From: Baffinella frigidus
Taxonomy: Eukaryota > Cryptophyceae > Cryptomonadales > Baffinellaceae
Assembly: GCA_026770585.1 (NCBI GenBank)
Contig: MU646409.1
Coordinates: forward strand, 729,491 to 743,796
Reading direction: 5' to 3'
Length of the DNA stretch: 14,306 nucleotides
The position numbers were made by a program, and so were the translations under genes. Under the pieces are notes generated by a model. It ran no database searches. It was given only the letters and a program-made list of their open reading frames with translations, and was not told where the DNA came from. Shown in pieces: positions 1 to 8,040 of the stretch. Positions within the stretch are counted from its first letter, which is position 1. The number at the start of each line of letters is the position of its first letter.

Positions 1-23
1 GGGGGTTGGGTCCGGGGAAATAC

Positions 24-3000
24 CGTAGGACTTGATGACAGAATCGATGATGGCATCGCAGGCGAGGTTGACGCGCACGTGCAGCTCGCCGTCGAGGTAC
101 GCATATCCCCCGATCGTCACCGGCGCCCCCTTCGCCACCTGCAGTCACCCCACGGTTACCCCCATGATTGATGGCACCTGCTGGTAATCAGGCAGAGCAA
201 TCAGCGGTGGGTCGATACTTAACAGGACCTTCTAATCATTACACAGGGCAATCGGCGTCAGGACGATGATCGTTAGGACCTTCTATTACGTAGATAGGGC
301 GCGCGGGCCACACTGAAAGACTGTTGGCAATCTACCTGTCCGTCTGGATCGTCGCGGTCGTGTTTCACACTTTATTGAACCCCCCTGCCCCCACACTTGG
401 GGCGATAATTTTGATGGGACTCTCTAGCAGTTAGATAGAGCGCAAAGCCACGCGGCATCAAAACGGCGTGGCAACACCGAGCAGCTGCAAACTAAGAAGC
501 ACGTGATGACGTGGCATGTGCAAACACGGTCCACCCGGCGGGACTCGTAACCTGAGGCAGGGTCTGTCCTGCCTCAGACGCTGCTCAGGAAAGCGTCAGG
601 TTGCTGGGGCAGGCCCGGAGGGGCTCATCACCTGAGGGAGGGCCGCGCAGAGCCACGTCGCGATCTTCGGGAACTCGGTCATCAGGTTCGCCCCGCCTGT
701 CAACCACTCACCAATCAGCCCTCTTCACCACACACCCAATCACCACGCACCAAATCACCGCCTTGCCTTGCTGAGCACGCTGATCAGGCCCCTGCGTGTG
801 TTGACTACTGGGTGACCGTGGCAGTGTCAGCCACTCACTCGCCTGCATGCACGAGGGTAGACGGAGGGGGAGGTGGTGGAGGGGTGGAGGAGGGGGGGAG
901 AAGAGGGGGGAGGAGGGGGGAGAGGGATAGGGGTAAGGAGGGGGAGTCGTACAGACGGAGTAGAGGGCATCGCCGGTCTGGCCGGAGAAGGCCTGGCGCA
1001 TCGGGAACGTCACTGTCGCCGAGGAGTTCTCCACCTGAAACAAAAAAAGAGATCACTTTCCATGTTTTTTGTTGCTATCTTAGGGGGGTGTTGTGCCATG
1101 TTGAAGCTACGCTAGCAAATTCCTCACTCAAGATAGCACACCACGGTGCTTTAAATGAAATCGGCTTCCGCAGTAGAAATTTGCGTTGACTGTAGGCCTT
1201 TGAGGGGAAGGGATTGGACCGACTCGATGATCTTCTTCCAGATGCCCGGGCGATCGAGATCGACCGCGATGATGTGCGCTCCCAACTCCTGCCCAGTGTC
1301 ATGGGTGGTTAGGGGTTATAGTTTGCTGTGTGGGGCTGGGGGGTTGGGGTGTTCACAGCTAATGTCCACGGGCCGTGTATGTGTCACGTTGAGGAGGTTG
1401 CAGGGCCGAGGAGGAAAAAGTGGTTAGGGTTGGGGGTGTTGGAACCTTGAGAAGGTTGAAGGGACCCATGGCCGAGGTGGCGCCGAGGAGCACGAAATGC
1501 TTTCCGGTCAGGTCTGTCCACTTCGGGTTGTCCACCACCTGCCATCCATCCGGAAACGAGTGTGGTTTGAATACCCGTTGTGTGCTGTCTCGAGGGTGGA
1601 GGTTGTTATGTCAGCCGCAACGTTGCTGTATCATCACACGCACACACCTGCATAGCAAAATATATATATATACATTGAACATGTTTGCATTTGAGAGGGA
1701 GGCTCCGCATGAGGCTGGAGCGCAACAGAAAAGCCAGGTGACTGTGAGCGTTGCAGTGCGCGAGGTTGCCACCACGCGCTTCTAGCCTCCTAGCCTCCAG
1801 CGTCTTACACGAAAAGAACAATGCAGAACAACAACAAATATTGTTAACAAAAATATTGACGGTGGTGTGAAGAGTGGACAAGGGGGAGAAGAGATTTCAT
1901 CCCGCCGAGTATTTGATTTGACTTCTCGGGGACTGGACATTACAGCTATGTTCTGTGGAAATTGGGGGGAAATCACTGGAATTTTCAGTTAGCCGTAATA
2001 TCCAGCCCCCAAGCATTTGATTTAAATAGTGGGATTGGAGAGTACCTCCTTGATAGCAGTGCCGCAGTCAGGCTCGATGGTCCCGTACGCGACCCACTTG
2101 TCTACCTGGTCCTTGAGATCCTGCCCCCTGCGGAAATCATCCCCTCACCCACTTTACGCGAGAGCGTCAGGGAAATACCATCTGGGGTTTCGGGTTCAGG
2201 GTTTCGGGTTTAGTGCTTCGGGTTCAGGGGCTAGGGTGTTCAGGGTTGAAGTTTCTTTATAGTTTAGGGTTTAGGGTTCAGGGTATAGGTGTAGGGTGTA
2301 GGGTTTGAGGTTTAGGGTTAGACCGGTAAATGGCAATGTCCCTGGCTGAATGGGGGGGGGGGCAACCTGAGTTCCTTGAAGACACCCGTGTGGTAGCACT
2401 TGTACGGGACCATGAGCTCCTTGCGCGCGACCTTTGCCGCCTTGCCCTGGATGGTGTGCGTGTGGAACGTGCCTGAGGACTTGGTCATCGCGTCCTTGAG
2501 CTTCATCGATGTCCCGTCCTCCGCGATCACCTGGTGTACCGTTTAGGTGTTAGGTGTCAGGGGTTGAGGTTTAGGTTGACGCGTTCCCCTGTTGCTCCTT
2601 TGAGCGTCGCGCGTCGCGCGTTACAGGCTGGAGCTAGGGTTCAAGGGTTGGGGTTTAAATTTTGGGATTTAGAGTGTGGGGTTTGGGGTTCAGGGGCATG
2701 GGATTGGGTGGGGCGGGAGGGGATCGACATCGAAGGCAGAGTACATCTTGTCAAGGCCTGCCTGGGCCATCTTGAGAGCATGGCTTTCGCTCTTGGCTGC
2801 CGTCCGAAGATGCTCCACGATGTGCCGCGCGTACCTAGTTGAGGGGTCAGGAGTCAGGGGTCAGGGTCCAGGGTTTCAGGTCTCGCGCTTGCCCGGGACG
2901 CACAGATGCTCCGCAGGGAGAACCGCGAGGGTTGGTGAACAGTGGTGGAGGGCGTACCCGAAGCGCCAGTTCTTCTCCTTGCGAATCTTGGCGCCCGCCT

Positions 3001-4104
3001 TCTCGTCCACCTGACACCACACGCCCCGTCAGCCGACATGACACGCCCCTGAAGCTGACACCACGCGCCCCTTCAGTTGACACCACACGCTCCTCGAATG
3101 CGTGTGCATAAGCATCATGAAAATCTCATTATCTAGTACTAATGCTCCACGGAACGTTTTCGAAAAGTGAAGCGACACAGATGAGTTGGGCATCACGCAC
3201 CACAACGTGCGCTTCTCACAGGAACTTGCCCGGGTAGTCCGTCGCGTTGCCCAAACCCACTCCCGCAAATCATCAATCAGCCCCAAGACAACACACAACC
3301 GGCGCAGGTGTGGTGCTGACCCCAATGCGCGGGGGCGGGGGCGGCGGGGGGGGGTACCGCGTCCATGGCGCACGCGAAGACCTCCCGGGAGGTGGTGGTG
3401 GTGCTGCGATCGCCCTTCTTGGTCAGCGGGAACACAATCCCCGCCAGCTTCGGCGCCGCCTTCGGGTATAGCCGCTTCTTTCGCTCGCCTAAGTGCCGGT
3501 GGGGGTTGAGGGGTTGAGGGGTTAAGGGTTTTAGGGTTCCAGGAGTTCAGCGTTGAGGGCTGAGGGCTCAGGGTTTAGCGTTTAGGGTTCAGGGTTGACG
3601 GCTCAGGGTTGAGGGTTGAGGGTTTTAGGGTTAAGGGTTTAGTGTTTCGGGTTTCAAGGTTCAAGGTTGAGGGTTTAGAGTTGAGGGTTGAGGGTTGAGG
3701 TTTTAGGGTTGAGGTTTTAGGGTTGAGGTTTGAGGTTGAAGGTTTTAGGTTTTGGGTTTTAGGGTTGAAGGGGTAGGGTTTCGTGATTTAGAGATTAGAG
3801 GGAACGGACCGAGCATGGCGAAGTAAAGGAAGGGCAGGCCCGGTAGGTAGCACACCAGGAACAGGTACAGCAGGAACTCCTGCGATTCAGGCTCTGCGTT
3901 TAGAGCTTGTTATTTGGGGTTTAGAGCTCGAAACGCCACCTCGTGAGCAGTGTGATGCCACACGCCCACGGGGTTTCGGGTTGTGGATTGAGTGAGGCCT
4001 TGGAAAGTCACATCCACCAGTCACGTTGACCAACGCTGCATCCCTTGGGATGGGGGTTGAAGACTGCGAGATTGAGAGAGATAGAGTGCGAGAGACAGAC
4101 AGAC

Positions 4105-4157
<53 letters not shown>

Positions 4158-7100
4158 TAGATAGAAGAAGAGAGGGAGAGAGAAAAGAGGGAGAGAGAGG
4201 GAGAGAGGGAGAGAGGGAGAGAGCGAGCGAGAGAGAGAGAGAGTGAAGCAGAGGGTGATGAACATGAGAGAGAGAGAGAGAGAGGGAGAGGGTGATGAAC
4301 AAGCGAGGGAGAGGGTGATGAACATAGAGAGAGTGAGAGCAAGCGAGAGAGGCAGGAGCAGAGAGGTAGGTACCGCGTTGGGCGAGCAGGTCGGGAGGAG
4401 GCCGCCGAGCGTCGGGCAGAGCCCCTTCTGGATCAGCGGGAGCGTGTGGTACGCGCACAGCATCTGCGTGCCAAGGGGGTGGGTCAGCACCACGTTGCCC
4501 GTCTGCCGTTGGCCGTTGCAGCGTGGGAATTTGGGGGTTTGGGGTTTGGGTGTGGGGGTTACGGAACATGGGGGGTTGGGTTTGGGGTTTGGGGTTTCGG
4601 GATAGGGGGTTAAGGGTTTGGCGTTGGAGGCTAGGATTCAGGGTGTAGGGGTTCGAGTTTGGGGGTGAGTGTTTAGAAGACAGTTAGTAGGGTCTAGGGT
4701 TTGACTCACGCTGCGCCCGCAGTTAACCCTAGACCCTAAACCATCAACTTGAACCCTCACCCCTCACCCCGCACCTTTCACCCCTCACCCCTCACCCCGC
4801 GCCCCTCACCCCTCACCCCTCACCCTCGCAGCCTGAAGCAAAAAGAGCAAAGAGCGAACCTCGCCAGCGACACCAATGGGGTAGAGGATGATGAAGCCCG
4901 TGTAGCGAAGCCACATCACCGGGAACGGCACCAGCCGCGCGTCCACCGTGTTGATCCCTGCGTTGTCGTTGGAGCTTTACCGTTTAAGGTTTAGGGTTGA
5001 GGGTTGAGGGTTTGAAGTGTAGGGTTGAGGGATCAGGAAGGATGAGGGTGAGGAGAAAGAGTACTAGCGTGGCGTCTACGGTGTTGATGCCTCATGCCGG
5101 GAGGACGAGGGTACGGATCAAGAGAAGGAGCGCACACCCGCATCCCTGATCCCTGATCCCTCAAGCCTCAACACGCGAGGGGGCAGGGACCGTAGAAGGT
5201 GTAGCGAATGAGCTCCGCGCAGCACCAGGCGCCGAGGGTCATCACTCCGAACTGGTAGTTGCGCTCCTGCGTTGCCATTTCCGGGTTAGAGTCTTGCGTT
5301 CAGCCTTGAGGGTTTAGGGTTGAGGGTTTAGGGTTTAGGGTTTGGATTTTGGGGTTAAGGGATTAGGGTTTAGAGATTAGGGTTGAGGGTTTCGCGCAAC
5401 CGGCGGCATGACCCCGAAGTGGTACGTGCAGTGCTGCAAGCGTGCCAGGCTTGAGGGGTTAAGGCTTCGGGGGTATTTTCGTCGCCGCAACACTCTATCA
5501 AGCACATAGAAAAGCATGTAATACCGTTCAGAGTTGAGAGAGTAGTACAAATTCACCTGAGAACTGAGTATACGAAAACAACCAGTAGACGGCGAAGACG
5601 GGTTTAGGGTTTATCTTCTAGGGTTTAGGGATAAGGATTGAGGGGGGGGCGGGGGGCGCACCTCAGTGCAGTCAAGCATGTCAAGCGCGCCCTCGCACCC
5701 CTCCTGCCAGATTTCGGGGTTCGGGTTTAAGGTTTAGGATGACGGCTGAGTCGACTGATATCGCTCGAACGCGCTGGAACGTATGCTAACCGACCCTCCC
5801 GAATCTGGGATTCGGATGAAGGCAGCTCGGTCTGCTTCATACGTGACCGGATTCGTGAACCCTGGCGCTTGGCGGGGTTTAGTGTTCAGGGTTTAGGATT
5901 CTGGTAATAGGTCAGGAGGCGCACGTTGTGTTCTTTTGATGCGGTGGTGTTCTGATGTGATTGTCAACTGTCGGTAGTAGCGCAGCCACGATACCTTCAA
6001 CGTTCGTTCCTTCTTTGGACACCATCAACCCCTGCGCCCTGAACACGCATCTCTGATCCCTGAACCCTGAACAATAAACAATAAAGTGACGGGGAGGGAT
6101 TGGAACCTTCTTGGGGAAGGGCGTGAAGGGGAAGGTGTAGAGGGCTTCCATCGACCACCACACCGTCGCGATCCGCGAGAAAATCTGCGTGTCAGCATTC
6201 GCCATCTCGCATTACAGATCGGGGTTGAGGGTGTAGGGGTGTTGGGATGAGGGATGAGGAATTTGGGATAACAGGTGCAGAGATTGTGAATTAGGGATTA
6301 GGGGTTTAGGGTTCAGGGTTTAGGGATAAGGGGTGGGGGGTCTAATGCTTAGGGTTTAGGGATCAGGGGTTTAGGGTGTATGAATTTAGGGATTAGGGAT
6401 CAGGTATCAACGATCAGGTTATAGGGGAAAGTTTTATGGTTCAGGGGTTTAGTGATAAGGGATTAGAGATTAGGGGTTGGGGTTGGACGGGTGGACGGGT
6501 GGACGGAAGGGTGCGGGGTTGGTTGGTAAGGGTCTAGGGATAAGGTGTTTAGGGTTGGGGACTTAGGGTTTAGGGATTAGGGGCTTGATTTTTATGAGTT
6601 TAAGGATTAGGTGTTAGGGGTTAGGGGTTAGGGGTTAGGATTTCGGGGTTGAGGAATTAGGGATGAGTGGCAGGGTTTGACGGGTGGAAGGGCGGAGCGG
6701 CAGAGTGGGTTCGGGATTAGGGGAAATGCGGTTAGGGGTCACGGTTGGACGGTCGAACGAGAGGACGGGTTTCGACCTGGGGGATGGCGCGAGAGATGGG
6801 CGCGCGGACGAGGCCCGCCCCCGAGTGGAAGATCTCCATGATCGCCAGCGTCTGCACCATCTGCGAGATGCCGGGGGGGTCAGCGGGCTGCGCTTCTGCG
6901 GTTGAGGCAAAGGGGTTAGTTGCGGGAAGCAGGAAAGACTGTGTGTGCGTTGTGTGTGCGGTGCCGGGTGGCTGAGCTGGGGTGTTGCAGAGTGTTGCGC
7001 AGGAGGGGGGCGTCTTGCTTGAGCCTGGCTCTTGACTTCTCTTCCTGTGCCTCGGCCCGTGCTCCCGCATCGACTGAATGCCACAATGGACAGAGATTAT

Positions 7101-7374
7101 GTGAGGCGCGGACGCGGCCGCATGAAATGGCGAGTGAGGTTGCGTTACCTTGACGGTGTCGCCGAGCTCCTTCCAGAGGTCCGTGATCCGCCCGTCCGCC
7201 ACGAGCGCCACCATCTGCAGAGGAAGGAATGAGCGGCGTGTTCACTTGCCGCGAAAAGTGGGGAGCCACGCGCAAAGGGGAAAGCGGCAGGGGGACATTG
7301 ACCTTGACGAGGATGTACGCCCATCCGGCGAAGCAGACGGCGTTGTAGAGCGAGAGGTACGCGACACGGAGCAT
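24..7374 (-). CDS. HACD (3-hydroxyacyl-CoA dehydratase) fused to a Rossmann-type module; 3' end beyond window
   Basis: This is a spliced gene of 19 clear exons: 7303-7374, 7149-7214, 6777-6860, 6107-6184, 5662-5703, 5191-5266, 4860-4957, 4374-4502, 3810-3879, 3358-3488, 2958-3010, 2729-2834, 2367-2530, 2046-2127, 1446-1538, 1220-1288, 953-1034, 632-696 and 24-138. All introns are GT-AG and every phase fits, giving 558 codons plus one base at the edge donor (GTATTT). The start at 7374 is the first Met of the conserved N-terminus (MLRVAYLSLYN). The frame stays open about 40 nt further upstream to a stop, with possible AG acceptors, so a short 5' exon cannot be excluded. Residues 1-247 match the HACD family and the rest is a separate globular module. 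Exon 3358-3488 carries the HACD tail and the module start without a stop or Met, so the fusion does not rest on a guessed intron. The protein is probably an ER multi-pass membrane enzyme with a cytosolic C-terminus (inference). Confidence 0.82.
139..631. other. Intron of the HACD fusion gene
   Basis: This intron of about 0.5 kb holds no coding sequence that I can support. It contains a direct repeat (aggaccttct near 220 and 280) and a 10-bp perfect hairpin at 552-577. It is one of the few long introns of this gene without telomere-like repeats. Confidence 0.7.
552..577. repeat. Perfect inverted repeat (10-bp stem, 6-nt loop)
   Basis: The arms ctgaggcagg (552-561) and cctgcctcag (568-577) are exact reverse complements around gtctgt. 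The repeat sits in an intron, upstream of the acceptor at 139. The minus transcript can form the same stem. It is not followed by a T run and is not a bacterial-type terminator in this eukaryotic setting. Confidence 0.75.
859..950. repeat. Polypurine (G-rich) tract, intronic
   Basis: About 90 nt of almost pure GGGGGAGG-type sequence lies on the plus strand directly after the donor of exon 953-1034. The transcript therefore carries a polypyrimidine CCCCTCC tract. It also generates spurious proline-rich or glycine-rich reading frames on both strands. Confidence 0.8.
1539..2045. other. AT-richer intron with short AT microsatellite
   Basis: This intron of about 0.5 kb separates exons 2046-2127 and 1446-1538. 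It has a short (TA)n run near 1660-1671 and an AT-rich patch around 1820-1860 (caaatattgttaac). It lacks the TTTAGGG-like repeats seen in neighbouring introns. I see no gene in it. Confidence 0.6.
2175..2325. repeat. Degenerate TTTAGGG-like intron repeat
   Basis: Tandem 6-8 nt units of the form GGGTTT(A/C)(G), GGGTTCA and GGGTGTA fill the intron between exons 2367-2530 and 2046-2127. The G-rich strand is plus, so the transcribed minus-strand RNA is C-rich (CCCTAAA-like). Confidence 0.85.
3011..3098. repeat. Four 22-bp tandem repeats abutting a splice acceptor
   Basis: The units at 3011-3032, 3033-3054, 3055-3076 and 3077-3098 follow the consensus ctgacaccacacgccccttcag. On the minus strand each unit ends in GTGTCAG or a near variant, and unit 1 supplies the actual acceptor for exon 2958-3010. 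The rest of the 3011-3357 intron holds a G-rich patch at 3330-3356 and no gene. Confidence 0.8.
3497..3800. repeat. Degenerate TTTAGGG-like intron repeat
   Basis: About 300 nt of GGGTTGAGGGTTTTAGGG-type units fill almost the whole intron between exons 3810-3879 and 3358-3488. The G-rich strand is plus. Only the ends near the splice sites are unique sequence. Confidence 0.9.
4070..4372. repeat. (GACA)n microsatellite and long polypurine (GA)n tract, intronic
   Basis: A (GACA)n run of about 15 units (roughly 4093-4155) is followed by (GATA)2 and then about 200 nt of GA/GGGA purine sequence up to the donor at 4373. In the transcript this is (TGTC)n plus a very long polypyrimidine tract. Several long serine/leucine-rich minus reading frames here are low-complexity artefacts. 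The remainder of the 3880-4373 intron is unremarkable. Confidence 0.9.
4540..4830. repeat. Telomere-like repeat block that flips strand
   Basis: In the intron 4503-4859, units are G-rich on the plus strand up to about 4701 and C-rich (CCCTAGACCCTAAACC, CCCCTCACCCCTCACC) from about 4725 to 4830. A 13-bp inverted repeat (4689-4701 with 4725-4737) marks the turn. Confidence 0.8.
4981..5030. repeat. Degenerate TTTAGGG-like intron repeat
   Basis: This short block (ggtttagggttgagggttg) follows the acceptor of exon 4860-4957 and is G-rich on plus. Opposite-strand units (atccctgatccctgatccc) occur near 5143-5165 in the same intron. Confidence 0.75.
5270..5400. repeat. Degenerate TTTAGGG-like intron repeat
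   Basis: TTTAGGG, TTGAGGG and ATTAGGG units, G-rich on plus, lie between exon 5191-5266 and the exon-like relic at 5401-5433. A further small block is at 5600-5640. The rest of the 5267-5661 intron shows nothing else. Confidence 0.85.
5401..5433 (-). pseudogene. Possible 33-nt cassette exon or decayed exon duplicate
   Basis: A TGCAG acceptor just above 5433 and a GTTGCG donor below 5401 bracket an 11-codon phase-0/phase-0 segment reading HCTYHFGVMPP. It resembles the start of the next exon (ERNYQFGVMTLG, 5191-5266). The 18 nt for YHFGVM differ from those for YQFGVM at three sites, two of them synonymous. If skipped, the HACD frame is unchanged; if included, it inserts 11 residues. It could be an optional exon, a relic of exon duplication, or chance. 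Confidence 0.35.
5704..6106. other. Intron of the HACD fusion gene
   Basis: Mostly unique sequence with short telomere-like traces: G-rich on plus at about 5715-5740 and 5875-5905, and C-rich near 6050-6070. Conserved HACD residues flank it with matching phase, so no exon appears to be missing. Confidence 0.6.
6210..6680. repeat. Long degenerate TTTAGGG-like intron repeat
   Basis: About 470 nt of TTTAGGG, GATTAGGG, TTCAGGG and GATAAGG units fill the intron between exons 6777-6860 and 6107-6184, all G-rich on plus. It includes a short ggacgggt tandem near 6484-6505 and a ggggtta tandem near 6610-6640. Confidence 0.9.
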
Positions 7375-8022
7375 GATGCCGGCGCCTTTCAGCAGCTGCG
7401 ACTGTGCGAGGGAACTTGTTTAGCCGCATCAGGAGCAAACCTGCACGGGCCCTGGGCGTGGCATGTACTGCGGTCGTTGAGGGGTGCAGCAGATAGCCTG
7501 GGTGGGGGACGCTATGAGCCTGGGTTGTCAGAGAAAGCGTGCGTGCGGCGGATGGATGAGAGGATGGGTGGCGGTGGCCCCACGGGGCCACTCTGTGGTT
7601 GCACTTTCGCTCGCTGCTGGTTTTGAGAGCAGATTCCAGCTCAGCATCGGCCGCGAATAGAGCGGGATCCCGCGCACCTTCGCTCCTGTCCGCGGGGTCG
7701 CTGAAATCCCAGATTTCTGGGCAAAGCCAATTCAATAATGGCTCCAACTCTCTCGCGGACTTTTCTCAAGTTGACAGCATAGTTTCTGGTTATAATCTGG
7801 CAACTTAAGGGCGGAAAAGAGTTCGGCCCAGCACACTGGTGAGCCAAAATAGACTGCGAAGGACCTGGGCACAAACCACCAGGCTGATCCTCGGGCTGGC
7901 TCCGCGCGCGTTTTCACACGGGACGATCAGTGATGATGGGGGTTTTGCGTAGCGCCCGGCTGGCCCTCGTGGCCCTCGGTGTGCTGGTGCACGTTGCCCC
8001 GTGCAGCTCCTTCGCCCCGTGC
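7352..8022. repeat. Segmental duplication, source copy
   Basis: This ~671-bp segment covers the first 7-8 HACD codons, the divergent spacer and the signal-peptide part of CGLD27 exon 1. It matches 9019-9699 in the same orientation. Positions 7515-7736 are identical between copies, while the flanks carry many substitutions and small indels. Confidence 0.92.
7375..7932. promoter_or_regulatory. Divergent spacer: probable bidirectional promoter
   Basis: It separates the HACD start (minus, 7374) from the CGLD27-like start (plus, 7933). It holds no ATG-started reading frame that I can support. A TATAAT at 7791-7796, about 140 nt before the plus-strand ATG, is a possible core element, but weak: the paralogous copy has lost it. 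Three inverted repeats lie inside: 7574-7591 (gtggcccc/ggggccac), 7662-7673 (gcgggatcccgc, perfect palindrome) and 7708-7721 (cccaga/tctggg). The whole spacer is duplicated at 9042-9614. Confidence 0.6.
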
Positions 8023-8040
8023 ATGCCAGGCTCCGCCGGG
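7933..8040 (+). other. Bipartite plastid-targeting presequence (ER signal peptide part)
   Basis: Residues 1-25 show a short basic start (LRSAR), a hydrophobic core (LALVALGVLVHV) and small residues before FAP. Phe at +1 is the hallmark of plastid import in red-derived complex plastids. This is the best lineage clue in the window. The cleavage site is predicted by eye. Confidence 0.7.

Larger units (their letters stand above)
24..3462 (-). other. C-terminal Rossmann-like nucleotide-binding module (residue ~248 onward, incomplete)
   Basis: The module runs through the rest of exon 3358-3488 and nine further exons. The first part (residues 248-420) is charged and mostly helical, with FPLTKKGDRSTTTTSREVF, NWRFGYARHIVEHLR and VDKWVAYGTIEPDCG. 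The core is LTGKHFVLLGATSAMGPF: a hydrophobic beta strand followed by a glycine-rich turn G436-A-T-S-A-M-G442. It is followed by a helix and a second strand ending in an acidic residue (LGAHIIAVDLDRPGIW; Asp458, Arg461). This beta-alpha-beta layout is typical of NAD(P)- or SAM-binding Rossmann folds. Later blocks are VTFPMRQAF, GANLMTEFPKIATWL and GGYAYLDGELHVRVNLACDAI. No SDR-type YxxxK follows the nucleotide motif in the visible part. I recognise this as an uncharacterised type of protein met in algae and protists, from general memory rather than a search, and I know no assigned function. Whether it binds NAD(P) and has catalysis is inference. Confidence 0.68.
3463..7374 (-). other. HACD: HACD/PHS1/PAS2 dehydratase domain (residues 1-247)
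   Basis: This domain performs the third step of very-long-chain fatty acid elongation, dehydrating 3-hydroxyacyl-CoA to trans-2-enoyl-CoA in the ER membrane. Family landmarks appear in order: AYLSLYNAVCFAGWAYIL (residues 5-22), VQTLAIMEIFHSGAGLVRA (48-66), IPQIFSRIATVWW (72-84), ELIRYTFYG (132-140), then LRYTGFIILYPIGVAGE, LPLIQK, and YLPGLPFLYFAMLGERKK near the end. The catalytic Tyr and Glu of yeast Phs1 (Tyr149/Glu156, seven apart) correspond to Tyr165 and Glu172 in YPIGVAGE; both are present. The 240-250 residue length is normal for the family. A 14-residue exon (5662-5703; EGCEGALDMLDCTE) and the loop with GLCPTLGGLLPTC (about 198-210) look like lineage-specific inserts. The basic end (ERKKRLYP) resembles the ER-retention tail of plant PAS2, but here translation continues. 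Confidence 0.88.

Noticed and set aside
552-577. Rho-independent terminator
   Set aside because: The hairpin has no U tract, lies in the middle of an intron of a eukaryotic gene, and both flanking exons continue the same protein.
812-1189. Plus-strand Gly/Arg-rich frame
   Set aside because: It is produced by the G-rich intron tract and is antisense to the supported exon 953-1034, which fits the minus gene in phase and family sequence.
1155-1427. Plus-strand frames over 1155-1785
   Set aside because: They are antisense to exons 1220-1288 and 1446-1538, which carry the Rossmann motif with matching phases. No independent support exists.
3011-3098. CRISPR-like array
   Set aside because: The units are contiguous 22-bp tandem repeats without spacers, located in a eukaryotic intron.
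4008-4569. Long Ser/Leu-rich minus frames suggesting a low-complexity protein
   Set aside because: They are translations of the (GACA)n and GA-rich intron tract. The only real coding part is exon 4374-4502, read in a single frame with HACD resemblance.
7620-7747. Possible extra 5' HACD exon (frame starting EPLLNWLCPEIWDF) conserved in both duplicate copies
   Set aside because: The apparent start is TTG, an in-frame stop lies just upstream, and no ATG is available. Conservation follows from the identical DNA core.
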